Below, piece after piece: positions 42,441-52,602 of a stretch of 64,000 nt of DNA. Numbering within the stretch: position 1 is the stretch's first letter; every line of letters begins with the position of its first letter. Location of the stretch: assembly GCF_000499285.1 (NCBI RefSeq), contig NZ_AWUN01000003.1:1-64000 (forward strand). The letters run 5' to 3'. The notes under the pieces were generated by a model. The model had not been told where the DNA came from, ran no database searches, and saw nothing but the letters and a program-made list of their open reading frames with translations. A program made the translations under genes and the position numbers. This DNA comes from Bifidobacterium sp. 7101 (GTDB lineage Bacteria; Actinomycetota; Actinomycetes; Actinomycetales; Bifidobacteriaceae).

Positions 42441-43744
42441 TCAAGATTGCGGCAAGATCGCGGAGCCAGCCGAAACGGTTGAGGGTCCACAGAGTCGCCA
42501 ATGGGCCGATCGCTATGACCATGTCCATATGCAGGTCTTTGGAAGGCCAGGCAGGGTCATGGACCACGGCCAAGGTGCATGGATATGGGACGTTGACGGC
42601 AACCGTTATCTGGACATGTTGGCGGGGATCGCGGTCAACGCCCTGGGCTACGCCCATCCTGCCTGGAACAAGGCCCTGGCCGAGCAGGCCGGCAAAATGG
42701 CCCACATCAGCAACTTCTTCGCCTCCCGGCCTCAGATTGAACTGGCCGAGCGGCTGCTGGAGCTAGCCCAGGCCCCGGATGGTTCACGCGTCTTCTTCTG
42801 CAACTCCGGAACCGAGGCCAATGAGGCGGCCATCAAGCTGGCCCGGCTGCATGGCACTCGCATGGGCGGCCACCCCGGGCGGATCCTGGCCCTGACGCAC
42901 AGTTTTCACGGTCGCAGCATGGGCTCGCTCAGTCTGACTTGGAAGCCAGCAATCCGTGAGCCCTTCCAGCCCCTGGTGCCGGGGATGGGCTTCCTGCCGT
43001 CCGGTGACCCCAAAGCCCTGGAGGAGGCCTTCTCCGGAGAAGAGGCTTCCGACCAGCCAGTGGCCGCCGTCATACTGGAGCTCATCCAAGGCGAGGCTGG
43101 CGTGCTGCCGTTGGAGCCCGACTATGTGCAAAAAGTGCGTGAGCTCTGCAGCCAGCATGGTGCGCTGATGATTCTGGACGAGGTGCAGACTGGGATGGGC
43201 AGAACAGGCCACTGGTTTGCCTTCCAGGATCAGAGCTTGTCCGGCGGCGCCTGTCCCGATGTTCTCACCTTCGCCAAGGGGGTGGCCGGCGGCTTCCCCA
43301 TGGGAGGGATGATCACTTTTTGGCTCCGGGCCTTCTGGTCTGCTGACCCCAGGTACGCACGGGTCCACCTTCGGCGGCAACCCCCTGGGATCGGCTCTGG
43401 CGCTGACCACCCTGGAGACCATCCAGCGGGAGGGTCTGCTGGAGCAAGCAAGACAAATGGGGGAGAGGCTGCGCGATGGCATAGCCGCCTGCGGCAACCC
43501 GCTCTTCACCCAGGTCAGAGGCAGGGGTCTGCTGGATGCCGTCCAGCTGAGTTCTCCCTGCGCCGGCAAGGTGGCCTCTTGGTGCTTGGACCACGGGCTG
43601 ATAGTCAATCCCGTAGCTCCTGATGCCCTGCGTCTGGCGCCGCCCCTGATCATCCAGGCCGATCAGATCGACCTGGCTGTCGACGTTCTCTCCAAGGTCC
43701 CGATCCGTCTGGGGGACATGGATTCGCAAGAGGATGATCGGTGA
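42427..43744 (+). pseudogene. argD: Acetylornithine aminotransferase with a +1 frameshift
   Basis: ArgD converts N-acetylglutamate semialdehyde to N-acetylornithine using PLP. The N-terminal part is normal (YLDMLAGIAVNALGYAHP, the catalytic-lysine region LTFAKGVAGGFPMGGMITF). After this the frame derails at a run of five T (43317-43321); removing one T restores GSGPSGLLTPGTHGSTFGGN, characteristic of ArgD, and reads on to 43744 as a 438-residue enzyme. As sequenced, the frame stops at 43623 with a nonsense tail. A sequencing error in the homopolymer and a true mutation are both possible. GAGGAGCC precedes the ATG, inside argB. Confidence 0.9.
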
Positions 43745-43792
43745 TCTACAGCATTTAGAGACATTCGTGATGACATCGTAAGGGAGGTAGAG

Positions 43793-44767
43793 ATGAACAG
43801 CGGTTTGCGGCACATGCTGCGTGACGACGACCTCAACCACGAGGAGCAGCTGGAGGTGCTTCGACTGGGCATGGCTTTCAGGGCCAATCCCTATTTATCC
43901 CAGCCTTACCATGGGCCTCAGGCCGTGGCGATCATCTTCGACAAACCCAGCACGCGCACCAGAACCAGCTTCTGCGTAGGCGTGGCCCAGCTGGGCGGCT
44001 ATCCCATGGTCATCGACAGCCCGGGCTCGCAGCTGGGCCGCGGCGAACCCGTTGCCGATACAGCCAATGTGCTGACACGGATGACATCCACCATAGTCTG
44101 GCGCACCTTCGGCCAGGATCGGGTGGAGACCATGGCTGCCCATGCCACTGTGCCCGTCATCAACGCACTGACCGACTCTTTCCACCCCTGCCAGGTCCTT
44201 GCCGACTTCCTGACCCTGGCCCAGCACCGGGGCGGGGTTGATGCCCTGGCTGGCATGACCATCGCCTACCTTGGCGACGCGGCCAACAATATGGCCAACT
44301 CCTATATGCTGGGCGGGGCAGTGGCCGGCATGAACGTGCGGATTGCCGGCCCACATGGCTTTCTGCCCGATCCGAGTCTAGTGGACCAGGCGCGGACCCT
44401 GGCTGCTGAAAACGAAGGATCCATTCTGGTCACCACGGATCCGGTTCAGGCCGTGGAAGACGCCGACTGCGTCTTTACCGACACCTGGGTCTCCATGGGC
44501 GAGGAGGACCAGTATGCCATCCGTTCCCATCCATTCCTGCCCTATCAGGTCAACGCCCAACTCATGGCCCATGCCCGCCCGGATGCCCTTTTCCAGCACT
44601 GCCTGCCCGCCTACAGGGGCCGGGAGGTGACGGCCGAGGTTATCGACGGCCCCCAGTCCGTGGTCTGGGACGAGGCTGAAAACCGCTTGCACGCCCAGAA
44701 GGCGCTAATGACCTGGCTGGTGGCCCGCTCCCGGGGCGACGAATCCCTCCTGCAGGGGGTGTGCTGA
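43793..44767 (+). CDS. argF: Ornithine carbamoyltransferase
   Basis: 324 residues. Joins carbamoyl phosphate and ornithine into citrulline. Carbamoyl-phosphate-binding STRTRTSF, the ornithine/carbamoyl region DSFHPCQVLAD, and the C-terminal HCLPAYRG with the catalytic cysteine are all visible. A clear AAGGGAGG precedes the ATG. The stop codon shares a base with the argR start, so translation is coupled. Confidence 0.97.
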   Translation: MNSGLRHMLRDDDLNHEEQLEVLRLGMAFRANPYLSQPYHGPQAVAIIFDKPSTRTRTSFCVGVAQLGGYPMVIDSPGSQLGRGEPVADTANVLTRMTSTIVWRTFGQDRVETMAAHATVPVINALTDSFHPCQVLADFLTLAQHRGGVDALAGMTIAYLGDAANNMANSYMLGGAVAGMNVRIAGPHGFLPDPSLVDQARTLAAENEGSILVTTDPVQAVEDADCVFTDTWVSMGEEDQYAIRSHPFLPYQVNAQLMAHARPDALFQHCLPAYRGREVTAEVIDGPQSVVWDEAENRLHAQKALMTWLVARSRGDESLLQGVC

Positions 44768-45303
44768 TGCGGCCGACGACCAAGGTGGCCCGGCTGGATG
44801 TCATTCGTCAGGCCCTGAACCGACACCGGGTCAACTCCCAGCAACAGCTGTCGGCCCTCTTGGCTGAGCAGGGCATCGAGGTGACCCAGGCCACCCTGAG
44901 TCGGGACCTGGACGACCTGCATGCCACCAAGCTGCGGTATTCCGACGGGAGCATGGCCTACTGGATTCCCGCCACCACCGATCAGCAGGCCATGGAGGCC
45001 GCTGCCGCCGAGGGGCCTGAGATCGAGGGTGAGAACAAGACCGATGCCTACCTGGCCAAGATTCTGACCGGGCTGATCACCTCGGTGGCCCGGGCCCGCA
45101 ACCTGCTGGTGGTCAGAACCCCAGCCGGTGCCGCCCAATATGCGGCTTCCGCCCTGGACCGCCAGCCCATCAAGGGCATCCTGGGCACCATAGCCGGGGA
45201 CGACACGATTCTGATCATCGCAGCCGACGATGAAGCGGCATCATCCCGGGCCGACTGGCTTATGACCATCGTCTCCGGTCAGGAGGACTCCCGGGCCCGC
45301 TGA
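44767..45303 (+). CDS. argR: Arginine repressor
   Basis: 178 residues. The N-terminal winged helix-turn-helix (about 8-70, with the recognition segment TQATLSRDLDDLHATKLRY) is followed by the C-terminal hexamerisation and arginine-binding core, including TPAGAAQYAASALDR and GTIAGDDTILIIA. It should bind the ARG-box pair before argC and shut down the operon in which it is encoded. ATG 44767 overlaps the argF stop; GTG 44761 is the alternative. Confidence 0.95.
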   Translation: MRPTTKVARLDVIRQALNRHRVNSQQQLSALLAEQGIEVTQATLSRDLDDLHATKLRYSDGSMAYWIPATTDQQAMEAAAAEGPEIEGENKTDAYLAKILTGLITSVARARNLLVVRTPAGAAQYAASALDRQPIKGILGTIAGDDTILIIAADDEAASSRADWLMTIVSGQEDSRAR

Positions 45304-45360
45304 TCAATGAAAGCACGAACTGAATCTGCAAATGTGAAATTAGAAGGAAAGAGGATCGCC

Positions 45361-46596
45361 ATGACCGAAAACAATCGCATCGTGCTGGCCTACTCAGGCG
45401 GCCTGGACACCTCGGTGTCCATTCCCTACCTCAAGGAGCGCACCGGCAAGGATGTGGTGGCTGTCTCCCTGGACGTGGGCCAGGGTGGCGAGCGTCTGCA
45501 GACCATCCGCCAGCGGGCCCTGGACTGCGGGGCCGTAGAGTCCGTCGTGGTGGATGCCAGGGACGAGTTCGCCAGGGATTACTGCATGCTGGCGCTCAAG
45601 GCCAATGCCATGTACGAGGGCGTCTACCCGCTGGTATCGGCCATCTCCAGGCCGCTGATCACCAAGCATCTGGTCCAGGCGGCCCACAAGTACGGTGCTG
45701 ACACCATAGCCCATGGTTGCACCGGTAAGGGCAACGACCAGGTCCGTTTCGAGGTCTCCATCATGTCCATTGACCCTTCGCTGAAGGCCATCAGCCCCAT
45801 CCGAGACCTGGGACTGATGCGCGATGTGGAGATCGCCTACGCCAAGGAGCACCACCTGCCCATCGAGCAGACCGAGGAGAGCCCCTATTCCATCGACCAG
45901 AACGTCTGGGGACGGGCCATCGAGACCGGGTACCTGGAGGATCCCTGGAATGGACCCACCAAGGATGTCTACTCCTACACCGACGACCCGGCCTTCCCAC
46001 CGGTCGAGGATGAGGTGACAATCGACTTCGAACAGGGCATCCCCGTGCGCATCGATGGCAGGGCGGTCACCCCTCTGGAGGCCATCGAGGAGATGAACCG
46101 CCGGGCCGGGGCCCAGGGGATCGGACGTGTGGATCTGATTGAGGACAGGCTGGTGGGCATCAAGTCCCGCGAGCTCTATGAGGCACCAGGCGCCTTGGCC
46201 CTGATCACCGCCCACCAGGAGCTGGAGAACTGCTGCCTGGAGCGCGAACAGCACCGGATCAAGCGCGACATCGATAAGCGCTGGGGCGAGCTGGTCTATG
46301 ACGCCCAGTGGTATTCGCCTGCCGTTCGATCCCTGAATGCCTTCATCGAAGAGACCCAGCGCTATGTCTCCGGCCGCATCCGCATGGTCATGCACGGTGG
46401 ACGAGCCGTGGTCACCGGTCGACACTCCGACAGCTCCCTCTACGACTACAGCTTGGCCACCTATGAGTCCGGCGACAGCTTCGATCAGAACGCCTCCAAT
46501 GGGTTCATCGCCATCTATGGCTTGGCCGACAAGGTGGCAGCCGCCCGTGACATGCGCTTCGGCAACGGCATCGCACAGGACGGACAAGACCAGTGA
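45361..46596 (+). CDS. argG: Argininosuccinate synthase
   Basis: About 411 residues. Condenses citrulline and aspartate with ATP. The PP-loop ATP-binding motif [24 protein letters not shown] and [12 protein letters not shown] are typical. The frame is open to 45307, but ATG 45361 has GGAAAGAGG upstream and fits the family length. The last four bases overlap argH. Confidence 0.97.
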   Translation: MTENNRIVLAYSGGLDTSVSIPYLKERTGKDVVAVSLDVGQGGERLQTIRQRALDCGAVESVVVDARDEFARDYCMLALKANAMYEGVYPLVSAISRPLITKHLVQAAHKYGADTIAHGCTGKGNDQVRFEVSIMSIDPSLKAISPIRDLGLMRDVEIAYAKEHHLPIEQTEESPYSIDQNVWGRAIETGYLEDPWNGPTKDVYSYTDDPAFPPVEDEVTIDFEQGIPVRIDGRAVTPLEAIEEMNRRAGAQGIGRVDLIEDRLVGIKSRELYEAPGALALITAHQELENCCLEREQHRIKRDIDKRWGELVYDAQWYSPAVRSLNAFIEETQRYVSGRIRMVMHGGRAVVTGRHSDSSLYDYSLATYESGDSFDQNASNGFIAIYGLADKVAAARDMRFGNGIAQDGQDQ

Positions 46597-48059
46597 GCAC
46601 CGGCGACAAGCCCATGGCCCTCTGGGGCGGGCGCTTCAGCGGCGGTCCCTCGCCGGCCCTGGTCGAACTCAGCCGGTCCACCCAGTTCGACTGGCGGCTG
46701 GCCGACGACGACCTGGCCGGTTCCCGTGCCCACGCCCGGGCCCTCAACCGTGCTGGACTGCTGGATGATAACGAGCTGGCACGCATGGAGCAGGCCCTGG
46801 ATGAACTTCAGGACCAGGTGGACTCCGGTGCTTTTGCCCCAGAGCCTGGCGACGAGGACGAGGCCACAGCACTGGAGCGCGGCCTGATTGCCATAGCGGG
46901 GGACCAGCTGGGCGGCAAACTGCGGGCCGGGCGTTCGCGCAACGATCAGATCGCCACCCTGATCCGGATCTGGCTGCGTCGTCACGCCCGGGTGCTGGCC
47001 AAGGACCTGCTGAATACGGCCCGGGCTCTGATGGATCAGGCCCGGGCGGCGGGAACCACGGTCATGCCTGGCCGCACCCACATGCAGCACGCCCAGCCCG
47101 TCCTGCTGGCCCACCAGCTCATGGCCCATGTCTGGCCTCTTATCCGTGACCTGGAACGCCTGAGGGACTGGGACCAGCGTGCCGATGCCAGCCCATATGG
47201 ATCTGGCGCGCTCGCCGGCACCACCCTTGGTCTGGACCCACTGCCGGTGGCCCGTGATCTGGGCTTTAGCCGGGTCTGCGCCAACTCCATCGACGGGACT
47301 GCCGCCAGGGATGTGGTGGCCGAATTCGCCTTTGTCGCTGCCATGATCGGCGTGGACCTGTCCAGACTGGCTGAGGAGATCATCATCTGGAACACCCAGG
47401 AGTTCGCCTTCGTTCGTCTGGACGACGGCTATTCGACTGGTTCCTCCATCATGCCTCAGAAGAAGAATCCGGACGTGGCTGAGCTGGCTCGTGGAAAGGC
47501 CGGTCGGTTGGTTGGTGATCTGGCTGGCCTACTGACCACTCTCAAGGGGCTGCCGACGGCCTATGCGCGCGATCTGCAGGAGGACAAGGAGGCGGTCTTC
47601 GACCAGGTGGACACCTTGGAAGTCCTGCTTCCCGCCTTTTCCGGCATGGTCACCACTTTGACCTTCAACAAGGATCGCCTGGAAGAGCAGGCTCCCACAG
47701 GCTTTGCGTTGGCCACCGACCTGGCTGAGTGGCTGGTCAGGCAGGGGGTGCCCTTCCGGCATGCTCATGAGCTTTCCGGGGCCTGCGTCAAGCTGGCCGA
47801 GGGTCGTGGTTGCGAGTTGGCCGACCTGGATGATGCCGATTTCGTCAGGGTCTTCGCTGACTGGGTGCCTGCCGATCGGGCTCCGGAGGTCCGTACTGTC
47901 CTGACCGCCGGGGGAGCCGTGCGTGCTCGCCGGGGCCAGGGAGGCACCGCGCCGGAGAGAGTCAAGGAGCAGATGGATCAGGCTGCACATGCGCTGGAGG
48001 AGCTGAAGACCTTCGCAAATTCGCAGTCTGATGGGCCTGCCTACCGTCCTCCCAGGTGA
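46593..48059 (+). CDS. argH: Argininosuccinate lyase
   Basis: 488 residues. Splits argininosuccinate into arginine and fumarate, completing the pathway. The superfamily signature [16 protein letters not shown] with the flexible catalytic-serine loop, and [17 protein letters not shown], are present; the N-terminal LWGGRFSGG is characteristic. The start is GTG 46593, overlapping the argG stop (GTGA). Last gene of the operon; no clear terminator follows. Confidence 0.97.
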   Translation: MSTGDKPMALWGGRFSGGPSPALVELSRSTQFDWRLADDDLAGSRAHARALNRAGLLDDNELARMEQALDELQDQVDSGAFAPEPGDEDEATALERGLIAIAGDQLGGKLRAGRSRNDQIATLIRIWLRRHARVLAKDLLNTARALMDQARAAGTTVMPGRTHMQHAQPVLLAHQLMAHVWPLIRDLERLRDWDQRADASPYGSGALAGTTLGLDPLPVARDLGFSRVCANSIDGTAARDVVAEFAFVAAMIGVDLSRLAEEIIIWNTQEFAFVRLDDGYSTGSSIMPQKKNPDVAELARGKAGRLVGDLAGLLTTLKGLPTAYARDLQEDKEAVFDQVDTLEVLLPAFSGMVTTLTFNKDRLEEQAPTGFALATDLAEWLVRQGVPFRHAHELSGACVKLAEGRGCELADLDDADFVRVFADWVPADRAPEVRTVLTAGGAVRARRGQGGTAPERVKEQMDQAAHALEELKTFANSQSDGPAYRPPR

Positions 48060-48152
48060 TATTTCTGGTCTCCGCCGGACTGGTGGCCGCGCTAAAATGC
48101 CCAACGGTAATTCCTCAAGGGGGACGGCAAAGAACGAAAGGCGGCGGCGATA

Positions 48153-48884
48153 ATGAATCCGGTGGCACTGGTCCAGGCTTGGTGGGCCAAACAGCACATC
48201 ACTCTGGCCAAGGAGCCACCCGGATCCCGCCAGGGCCTGTGCTCGCCTCCGGATCAGGGACGAGACCTGGAGCCGCTGACCATGTTGGTGGTTGGCGACT
48301 CCATGGCGGTTGGCTGCGGGGTGAAGGACCAGAGCCAGGGTTTCGTTCCTGACATAGCCGCCTGCCTGGCCACCCGGCTGGGGCGTCCGGTATCCTGGTC
48401 GACCCAGGGTCGGCTGGGGGCCACTATCCGTAGGGTGCGCTACCGGTTCCTGCCCGCCCTGCAGGACCATCCTGATCTGCTGGTCCTGTGTGCAGGATCC
48501 AACGACATCATGGCCAACCGCACCGACGAACAATGGCGGGATGACCTGGCTGCCAGCGTCGAGCTGGCCAAAAACAAGGGCCGTCAGGTGCTGGTCCTCA
48601 GCTCTGGTCAGCTCTATCGGGATCCTGCGCTCGGCCGGGCGCTCAGGGCCGAGGTGGAGCGCAGGATAGCCCGCCAGACGCAGACCAGCCGTCAGGTCTG
48701 TCAAGAGGCCTCGGTGCCCTTTGTGGATGCCACCCGCGACGATGTTGGCACTGACCGACCCGACTTCTGGGGCATTGACCATTTCCATCCTGGGGTTGAA
48801 GGTTACCGGCGCATGGCCGCCTGTGTGGTCGACCATATTCCCCAAGACCTGATCAATCAATTGTCTGTGTCTGCGCATTCCTGA
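48153..48884 (+). CDS. SGNH/GDSL-type hydrolase
   Basis: 243 residues. The four SGNH blocks are visible: LVVGDSMAVGCG (serine), a conserved glycine region near TQGRLGATI, VLCAGSNDI (asparagine) and GIDHFHPGVEGYRR (aspartate and histidine). Such enzymes are esterases or lipases; the substrate is unknown. No signal peptide is evident, so it is probably cytoplasmic. The gene stands 93 bases after argH, with a weak GAAAGGCGG ribosome-binding site. Confidence 0.82.
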   Translation: MNPVALVQAWWAKQHITLAKEPPGSRQGLCSPPDQGRDLEPLTMLVVGDSMAVGCGVKDQSQGFVPDIAACLATRLGRPVSWSTQGRLGATIRRVRYRFLPALQDHPDLLVLCAGSNDIMANRTDEQWRDDLAASVELAKNKGRQVLVLSSGQLYRDPALGRALRAEVERRIARQTQTSRQVCQEASVPFVDATRDDVGTDRPDFWGIDHFHPGVEGYRRMAACVVDHIPQDLINQLSVSAHS

Positions 48885-49051
48885 CATGAATGCAGCAATT
48901 ACGCTGAGAGGTTCCTTCTGGACGCCCTGCCTCAACGAGGCAGTTAGCGGTCAATAGTCAATCGATAGCGGCTGGTCCGCAATGAATAATCAATCCAAGC
49001 TTCATTCCTCGGGAATTCCGGCTTGGTGAGGCCCCGCCGTGTCGGTATCTG

Positions 49052-49081
49052 TTGCAAGAATAGTAGGGTTTAGCGTACATT
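49052..49081 (+). promoter_or_regulatory. Candidate tyrS promoter
   Basis: TTGCAA (49052-49057) and TACATT (49076-49081) are separated by 18 bases, about 30 bases before the tyrS start. The preceding 160 bases show no T-box antiterminator signature. Confidence 0.5.
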
Positions 49082-49111
49082 CATCAAATATTCGATAGGG
49101 AGTAGCCTCTC

Positions 49112-50443
49112 ATGTCGCAGGTCACCGATTTCAGGCAGGCGGGTTTCGACTCGCTTTTCGACGAACTCAAGTGGCGCGGTCTCATTGCCCAGTGCACGGA
49201 CGAGTCCGAGCTCAGGAAGGTGCTGGCCGACCCCTCGGTGACCTATTATTGCGGATTTGACCCCACCGCCCCCTCACTGCACGTGGGCAATCTGGTCCAG
49301 CTGCTCAACATGCGCCACCTGCAGGCGGCCGGTCTGCATCCCATCGCCGTCGTCGGCGGAGCCACCGGGCTGATCGGCGACCCTCGGCAGTCGGGGGAGC
49401 GCACCCTGAATCCCAAGCAGACCGTGGCCGAGTGGACCGAGCGCCTTCGTGGTCAGATCGGGCGCTTCCTGGACACCGAGGGAGACAACCCCGTCCGATT
49501 CGTCAATAATTATGAGTGGACCGGGTCCATGAGCACCATCGACTTCCTGCGCGATGTGGGCAAGAACTTCCGTATGGGCACCATGCTGGCCAAGGACACG
49601 GTGGCTCGCCGTCTGGATTCCGACGAGGGCATCTCCTTTACCGAATTCAGCTACCAGGTGCTGCAGGGCAACGACTTCCTGGAGCTCTTCGACCGCTACG
49701 GATGCAGTCTGCAGCTGGGCGGCAGCGACCAGTGGGGGAACCTGACCAGCGGCCTGGATCTGATTCGCAAGGTGCGCAATGCCTCCGTCAACGTCATGAC
49801 CAGCCCTTTGATCACCGACTCCCAGGGCAAGAAGTTCGGCAAGTCCGAGGGCAACGCAGTCTGGCTGGATCCCACCATGTTCAGCCCCTACCGCTTCTAC
49901 CAGTTCTGGTTCAACCAGCCTGATGACCAGGTGGTCAAGCTGCTGAAGACCTTCACCTTCCTGCCCAAGGCCGAGATTGAGCGTCTGGAGGAGCGGACCG
50001 CCCAGGATCCCGGTGCTCGCGAAGCCCAGAAGGTTCTGGCCTGGCAGGTGACCTCATATGTGCACGGCGAGCATGCCGCCCAAGGGGCCATTGATGCCTC
50101 GGGTGCCCTCTTCGGTCGTGGCAAGACCCTGGAGGAGCTGGACGAGGATGTGCTGGATTCCGCGCTGGACGGACTCAAGGTCGATGATGGTCAAGGCGGG
50201 CGAGCTCTGCCCGCAGCCCGCGAGGGTCAGCGTCTGGTGGAGGCCGGGGTTGCGACCGGGCTCTTCCGTTCGGTCTCCGAGGCTCGTAAGACTGTGGCAT
50301 CGGGCGGTTTCTATCTGAATAACCAGCGGGTCGAGGATCCGGATCAGGTATTGGAGAAGAAGGACTTTCTGCATGGGCGCTTCGCCCTGGTTCGCAGAGG
50401 AAAGAAGGCCCTGGGCGCGCTTGAGCGTCGGGCCGGCAAGTAG
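49112..50443 (+). CDS. tyrS: Tyrosine-tRNA ligase
   Basis: 443 residues of the bacterial TyrRS type. The HIGH-equivalent motif is PSLHVGNL, tyrosine-binding region [21 protein letters not shown], and the KMSKS-equivalent [14 protein letters not shown]-terminal S4-like domain (about 370-435, with [16 protein letters not shown]) binds tRNA. It starts the group tyrS, TPR protein, HAD, small acidic protein, tlyA, an order conserved in actinobacteria such as M. tuberculosis. Confidence 0.97.
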   Translation: MSQVTDFRQAGFDSLFDELKWRGLIAQCTDESELRKVLADPSVTYYCGFDPTAPSLHVGNLVQLLNMRHLQAAGLHPIAVVGGATGLIGDPRQSGERTLNPKQTVAEWTERLRGQIGRFLDTEGDNPVRFVNNYEWTGSMSTIDFLRDVGKNFRMGTMLAKDTVARRLDSDEGISFTEFSYQVLQGNDFLELFDRYGCSLQLGGSDQWGNLTSGLDLIRKVRNASVNVMTSPLITDSQGKKFGKSEGNAVWLDPTMFSPYRFYQFWFNQPDDQVVKLLKTFTFLPKAEIERLEERTAQDPGAREAQKVLAWQVTSYVHGEHAAQGAIDASGALFGRGKTLEELDEDVLDSALDGLKVDDGQGGRALPAAREGQRLVEAGVATGLFRSVSEARKTVASGGFYLNNQRVEDPDQVLEKKDFLHGRFALVRRGKKALGALERRAGK

Positions 50444-50466
50444 GAACGTAGGAATTAAGGACACTG

Positions 50467-52602
50467 ATGGCAGAAGAACATAATCATTCCCGAGGTGATC
50501 GCGGACGGGGCCGGGGCGGTTCGCGTCCAGGGGGCTTCCGGTCGGGCGGCCATCGCTCTTCGGGCTTCCACCAGGGCGGTTCGCACTCGGGCGGATACCG
50601 CTCCGGAAGCTATCGTTCGGGAGGTCACCGTTCCGGCAATTTCCACAACCATGACGGCGAGGGCGGCGAAGAGCATCGCTCCGAGAGCAGGAATGGCCAG
50701 CGGTCCTTCCGCGGGCGCAGGAACGATCGATTCGACCGCGACAATCGCGGATACAGGCATGACCGTCAGGATGGTCACGGCGGTTTCCGCAGGGATTCCG
50801 ACCGGGATCGGCATTTCGACAAGCGTGACGACCGCCACGGCCGTTGGCAGGATGGCGACCGTCCACGTCGCGACTTCCACGCCAACAGGAACGGCGGCTA
50901 CGGGCATCGCGATCATGACAACGACCGCGGTCGGTCGGGGTATGGCTACCAGCGGCATGACCGTGACCGTGATCGTGGTCAGGGCTTCCACGGGGACCGC
51001 CGTCGGGATGGCGACCGGAGGTTTGATCGTCGGCAGGATGAGCGGTCCGGTGGGAATCGCCCCTGGAACAACCGCTCCCGTGATGACCGTCCACGTCATG
51101 ACCGTTCACATGGGGATCGTCCCTATGGCAACCGCTCCTATGGCGACCGTTCCCGTGACGACCATCGTCAAGGCGGCTATCGGGGCGACCGTTCCCATGG
51201 CGACAGGTACCAGGGCCAGCATGGTCACGATGACCGTCGTCGTGACGACCATCGTTATGACGACCACCGCGGGGCCTATCAGCGTGACCGCCAGAATGGC
51301 TATGACCGCGGTCGCCGCAACTCAGACGGGACCATCTCCTACCCCTCCCAGAACCCATATACGGATCGTCGGCCTGGCGAACCCAAGATGCCCAAGGGCC
51401 TGGAATGGTCCATGCTCTCCAAGGATGATCGCCTGCGCTTGCGCGGACTGAGCAAGGAGCACGCAGAGAACATCGGCCTGCACATTCTGGCCGCCTACGC
51501 GCTGGAGGAGACAGACCCTCAGGGAGCCTTGGCCCATGCCAAGTGGGCTGCACGACAGGCCTCCCGGATCGATCTTGCCCGGGAGACGCTGGCCCTGGTG
51601 GCCTACCGTCAGGGCGACTACAAGCTGGCCTTGAAGGAGTTCCGTACTGCACATCGCATGAATGGCTATTCCGATTACCTGCCCTTCATCGCCGACTGCG
51701 AACGTGGCCTGGGCAATCCCCGCAAGGCCATTGAGGAGGCCACTTCTGAGGAGGGCAGCCAGCTGCAGGGCGAGTCCAAGGCGGAGATGTTCCTGGTTTA
51801 TGCCGGAGCCCTGGGCGATCTGGGCCTGTGGGACAAGGCCATCGAGACCGTTCAGGCCCTGGTCAAGGCCCGGGGGCTCAGCGGCGACTACCGGATGCGT
51901 GCCGTGCAGGCAGAGCAGAACTTCCTCGAACAGGCTGGTCGCAGCCAGGAGGCTCTGGAGCTGGAACCTCTTCTGGATCGGCTGGAAGCAGAGTATGCCG
52001 ACGAGGATGAGGACGAGGACGGCCAGAATGGCGGGCAGTCCGAGGAAATCCTGATTGACTACGACCTGGAGCACCTGGATCCGGCCATGATGGAGGATCT
52101 CTCCATTGATCCGGATGGTGGTGAGGATGCCGAGGCTGATGTCACTGACGCATCCGAGCAGGGTGCCGATGACGGTAAGGCTGAGGAATCTTTTGAATCA
52201 GTAGCCTCGTACGATTCAGTGGACTCAACTGGCACAGGTGACTCAACCGGCGCATCTGATTCTGCCGGTTTATCCGACAAAGTCGATTCGACAGGTTCGT
52301 CCGACTCAGCCGGTTCGTCCGAAATGCCGGAATCTGAAATGACAGAATCATCAGATGTTGTGGAGCAGACTGCGGGAAAGTCTTCCCGCCTTGACGCAGA
52401 AACTTCGGATGATGGTTCTCAAAGCGGCCAGAACGATAGCGAAGCTGACGTAACTGTTACTGACGAAGCTGCTGACAATGGTGATGCGACCATCCAGGAT
52501 TCAGGATCCGAAGCAGACACCATCGATGTTCAAAATGAACAGGTCAAGGATGAGCAGGTCAACCAGTCCGAAACCACTGATGAAGACAAGGCAGAATCGT
52601 GA
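50467..52602 (+). CDS. TPR-like protein with an extreme Arg/Gly/His/Asp-rich N-terminus
   Basis: 711 residues in three parts. Residues 1-290 are low-complexity: first Arg-Gly-Gly/Ser repeats (SGGYRSGSYRSGGHRSG), then alternating charged HDR/GDR/RD tracts. Residues about 300-520 form helical TPR-like repeats (AAYALEETDPQGALAHAKWA). Residues about 525-711 are acidic and rich in Ser, Asp, Glu and Thr. The position matches Rv1691, a TPR-type protein of unknown function, but the N-terminal extension is far more elaborate. RGG-like tracts often bind RNA or drive condensates; that is inference. Its stop overlaps the next gene (GTGA). The repeated DNA creates long false frames on the other strand. 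Confidence 0.85.
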   Translation: MAEEHNHSRGDRGRGRGGSRPGGFRSGGHRSSGFHQGGSHSGGYRSGSYRSGGHRSGNFHNHDGEGGEEHRSESRNGQRSFRGRRNDRFDRDNRGYRHDRQDGHGGFRRDSDRDRHFDKRDDRHGRWQDGDRPRRDFHANRNGGYGHRDHDNDRGRSGYGYQRHDRDRDRGQGFHGDRRRDGDRRFDRRQDERSGGNRPWNNRSRDDRPRHDRSHGDRPYGNRSYGDRSRDDHRQGGYRGDRSHGDRYQGQHGHDDRRRDDHRYDDHRGAYQRDRQNGYDRGRRNSDGTISYPSQNPYTDRRPGEPKMPKGLEWSMLSKDDRLRLRGLSKEHAENIGLHILAAYALEETDPQGALAHAKWAARQASRIDLARETLALVAYRQGDYKLALKEFRTAHRMNGYSDYLPFIADCERGLGNPRKAIEEATSEEGSQLQGESKAEMFLVYAGALGDLGLWDKAIETVQALVKARGLSGDYRMRAVQAEQNFLEQAGRSQEALELEPLLDRLEAEYADEDEDEDGQNGGQSEEILIDYDLEHLDPAMMEDLSIDPDGGEDAEADVTDASEQGADDGKAEESFESVASYDSVDSTGTGDSTGASDSAGLSDKVDSTGSSDSAGSSEMPESEMTESSDVVEQTAGKSSRLDAETSDDGSQSGQNDSEADVTVTDEAADNGDATIQDSGSEADTIDVQNEQVKDEQVNQSETTDEDKAES

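Noticed and set aside
45394-46587. Minus-strand 397-residue frame opposite argG
   Set aside because: Fully antisense to argG with no features of its own.
48885-49111. T-box leader before tyrS
   Set aside because: No AGGGTGG-type antiterminator or specifier arrangement was visible.
50455-51451. Alternate-frame ORFs within the same repeat region
   Set aside because: They only shift the frame of the low-complexity tract and lack their own ribosome-binding sites.
50054-51652. Long minus-strand frame opposite the tyrS end and the Arg/Gly-rich gene
   Set aside because: Its His/Arg/Asp-rich sequence is the mirror of the repeated codons on the plus strand, and it crosses tyrS antisense.
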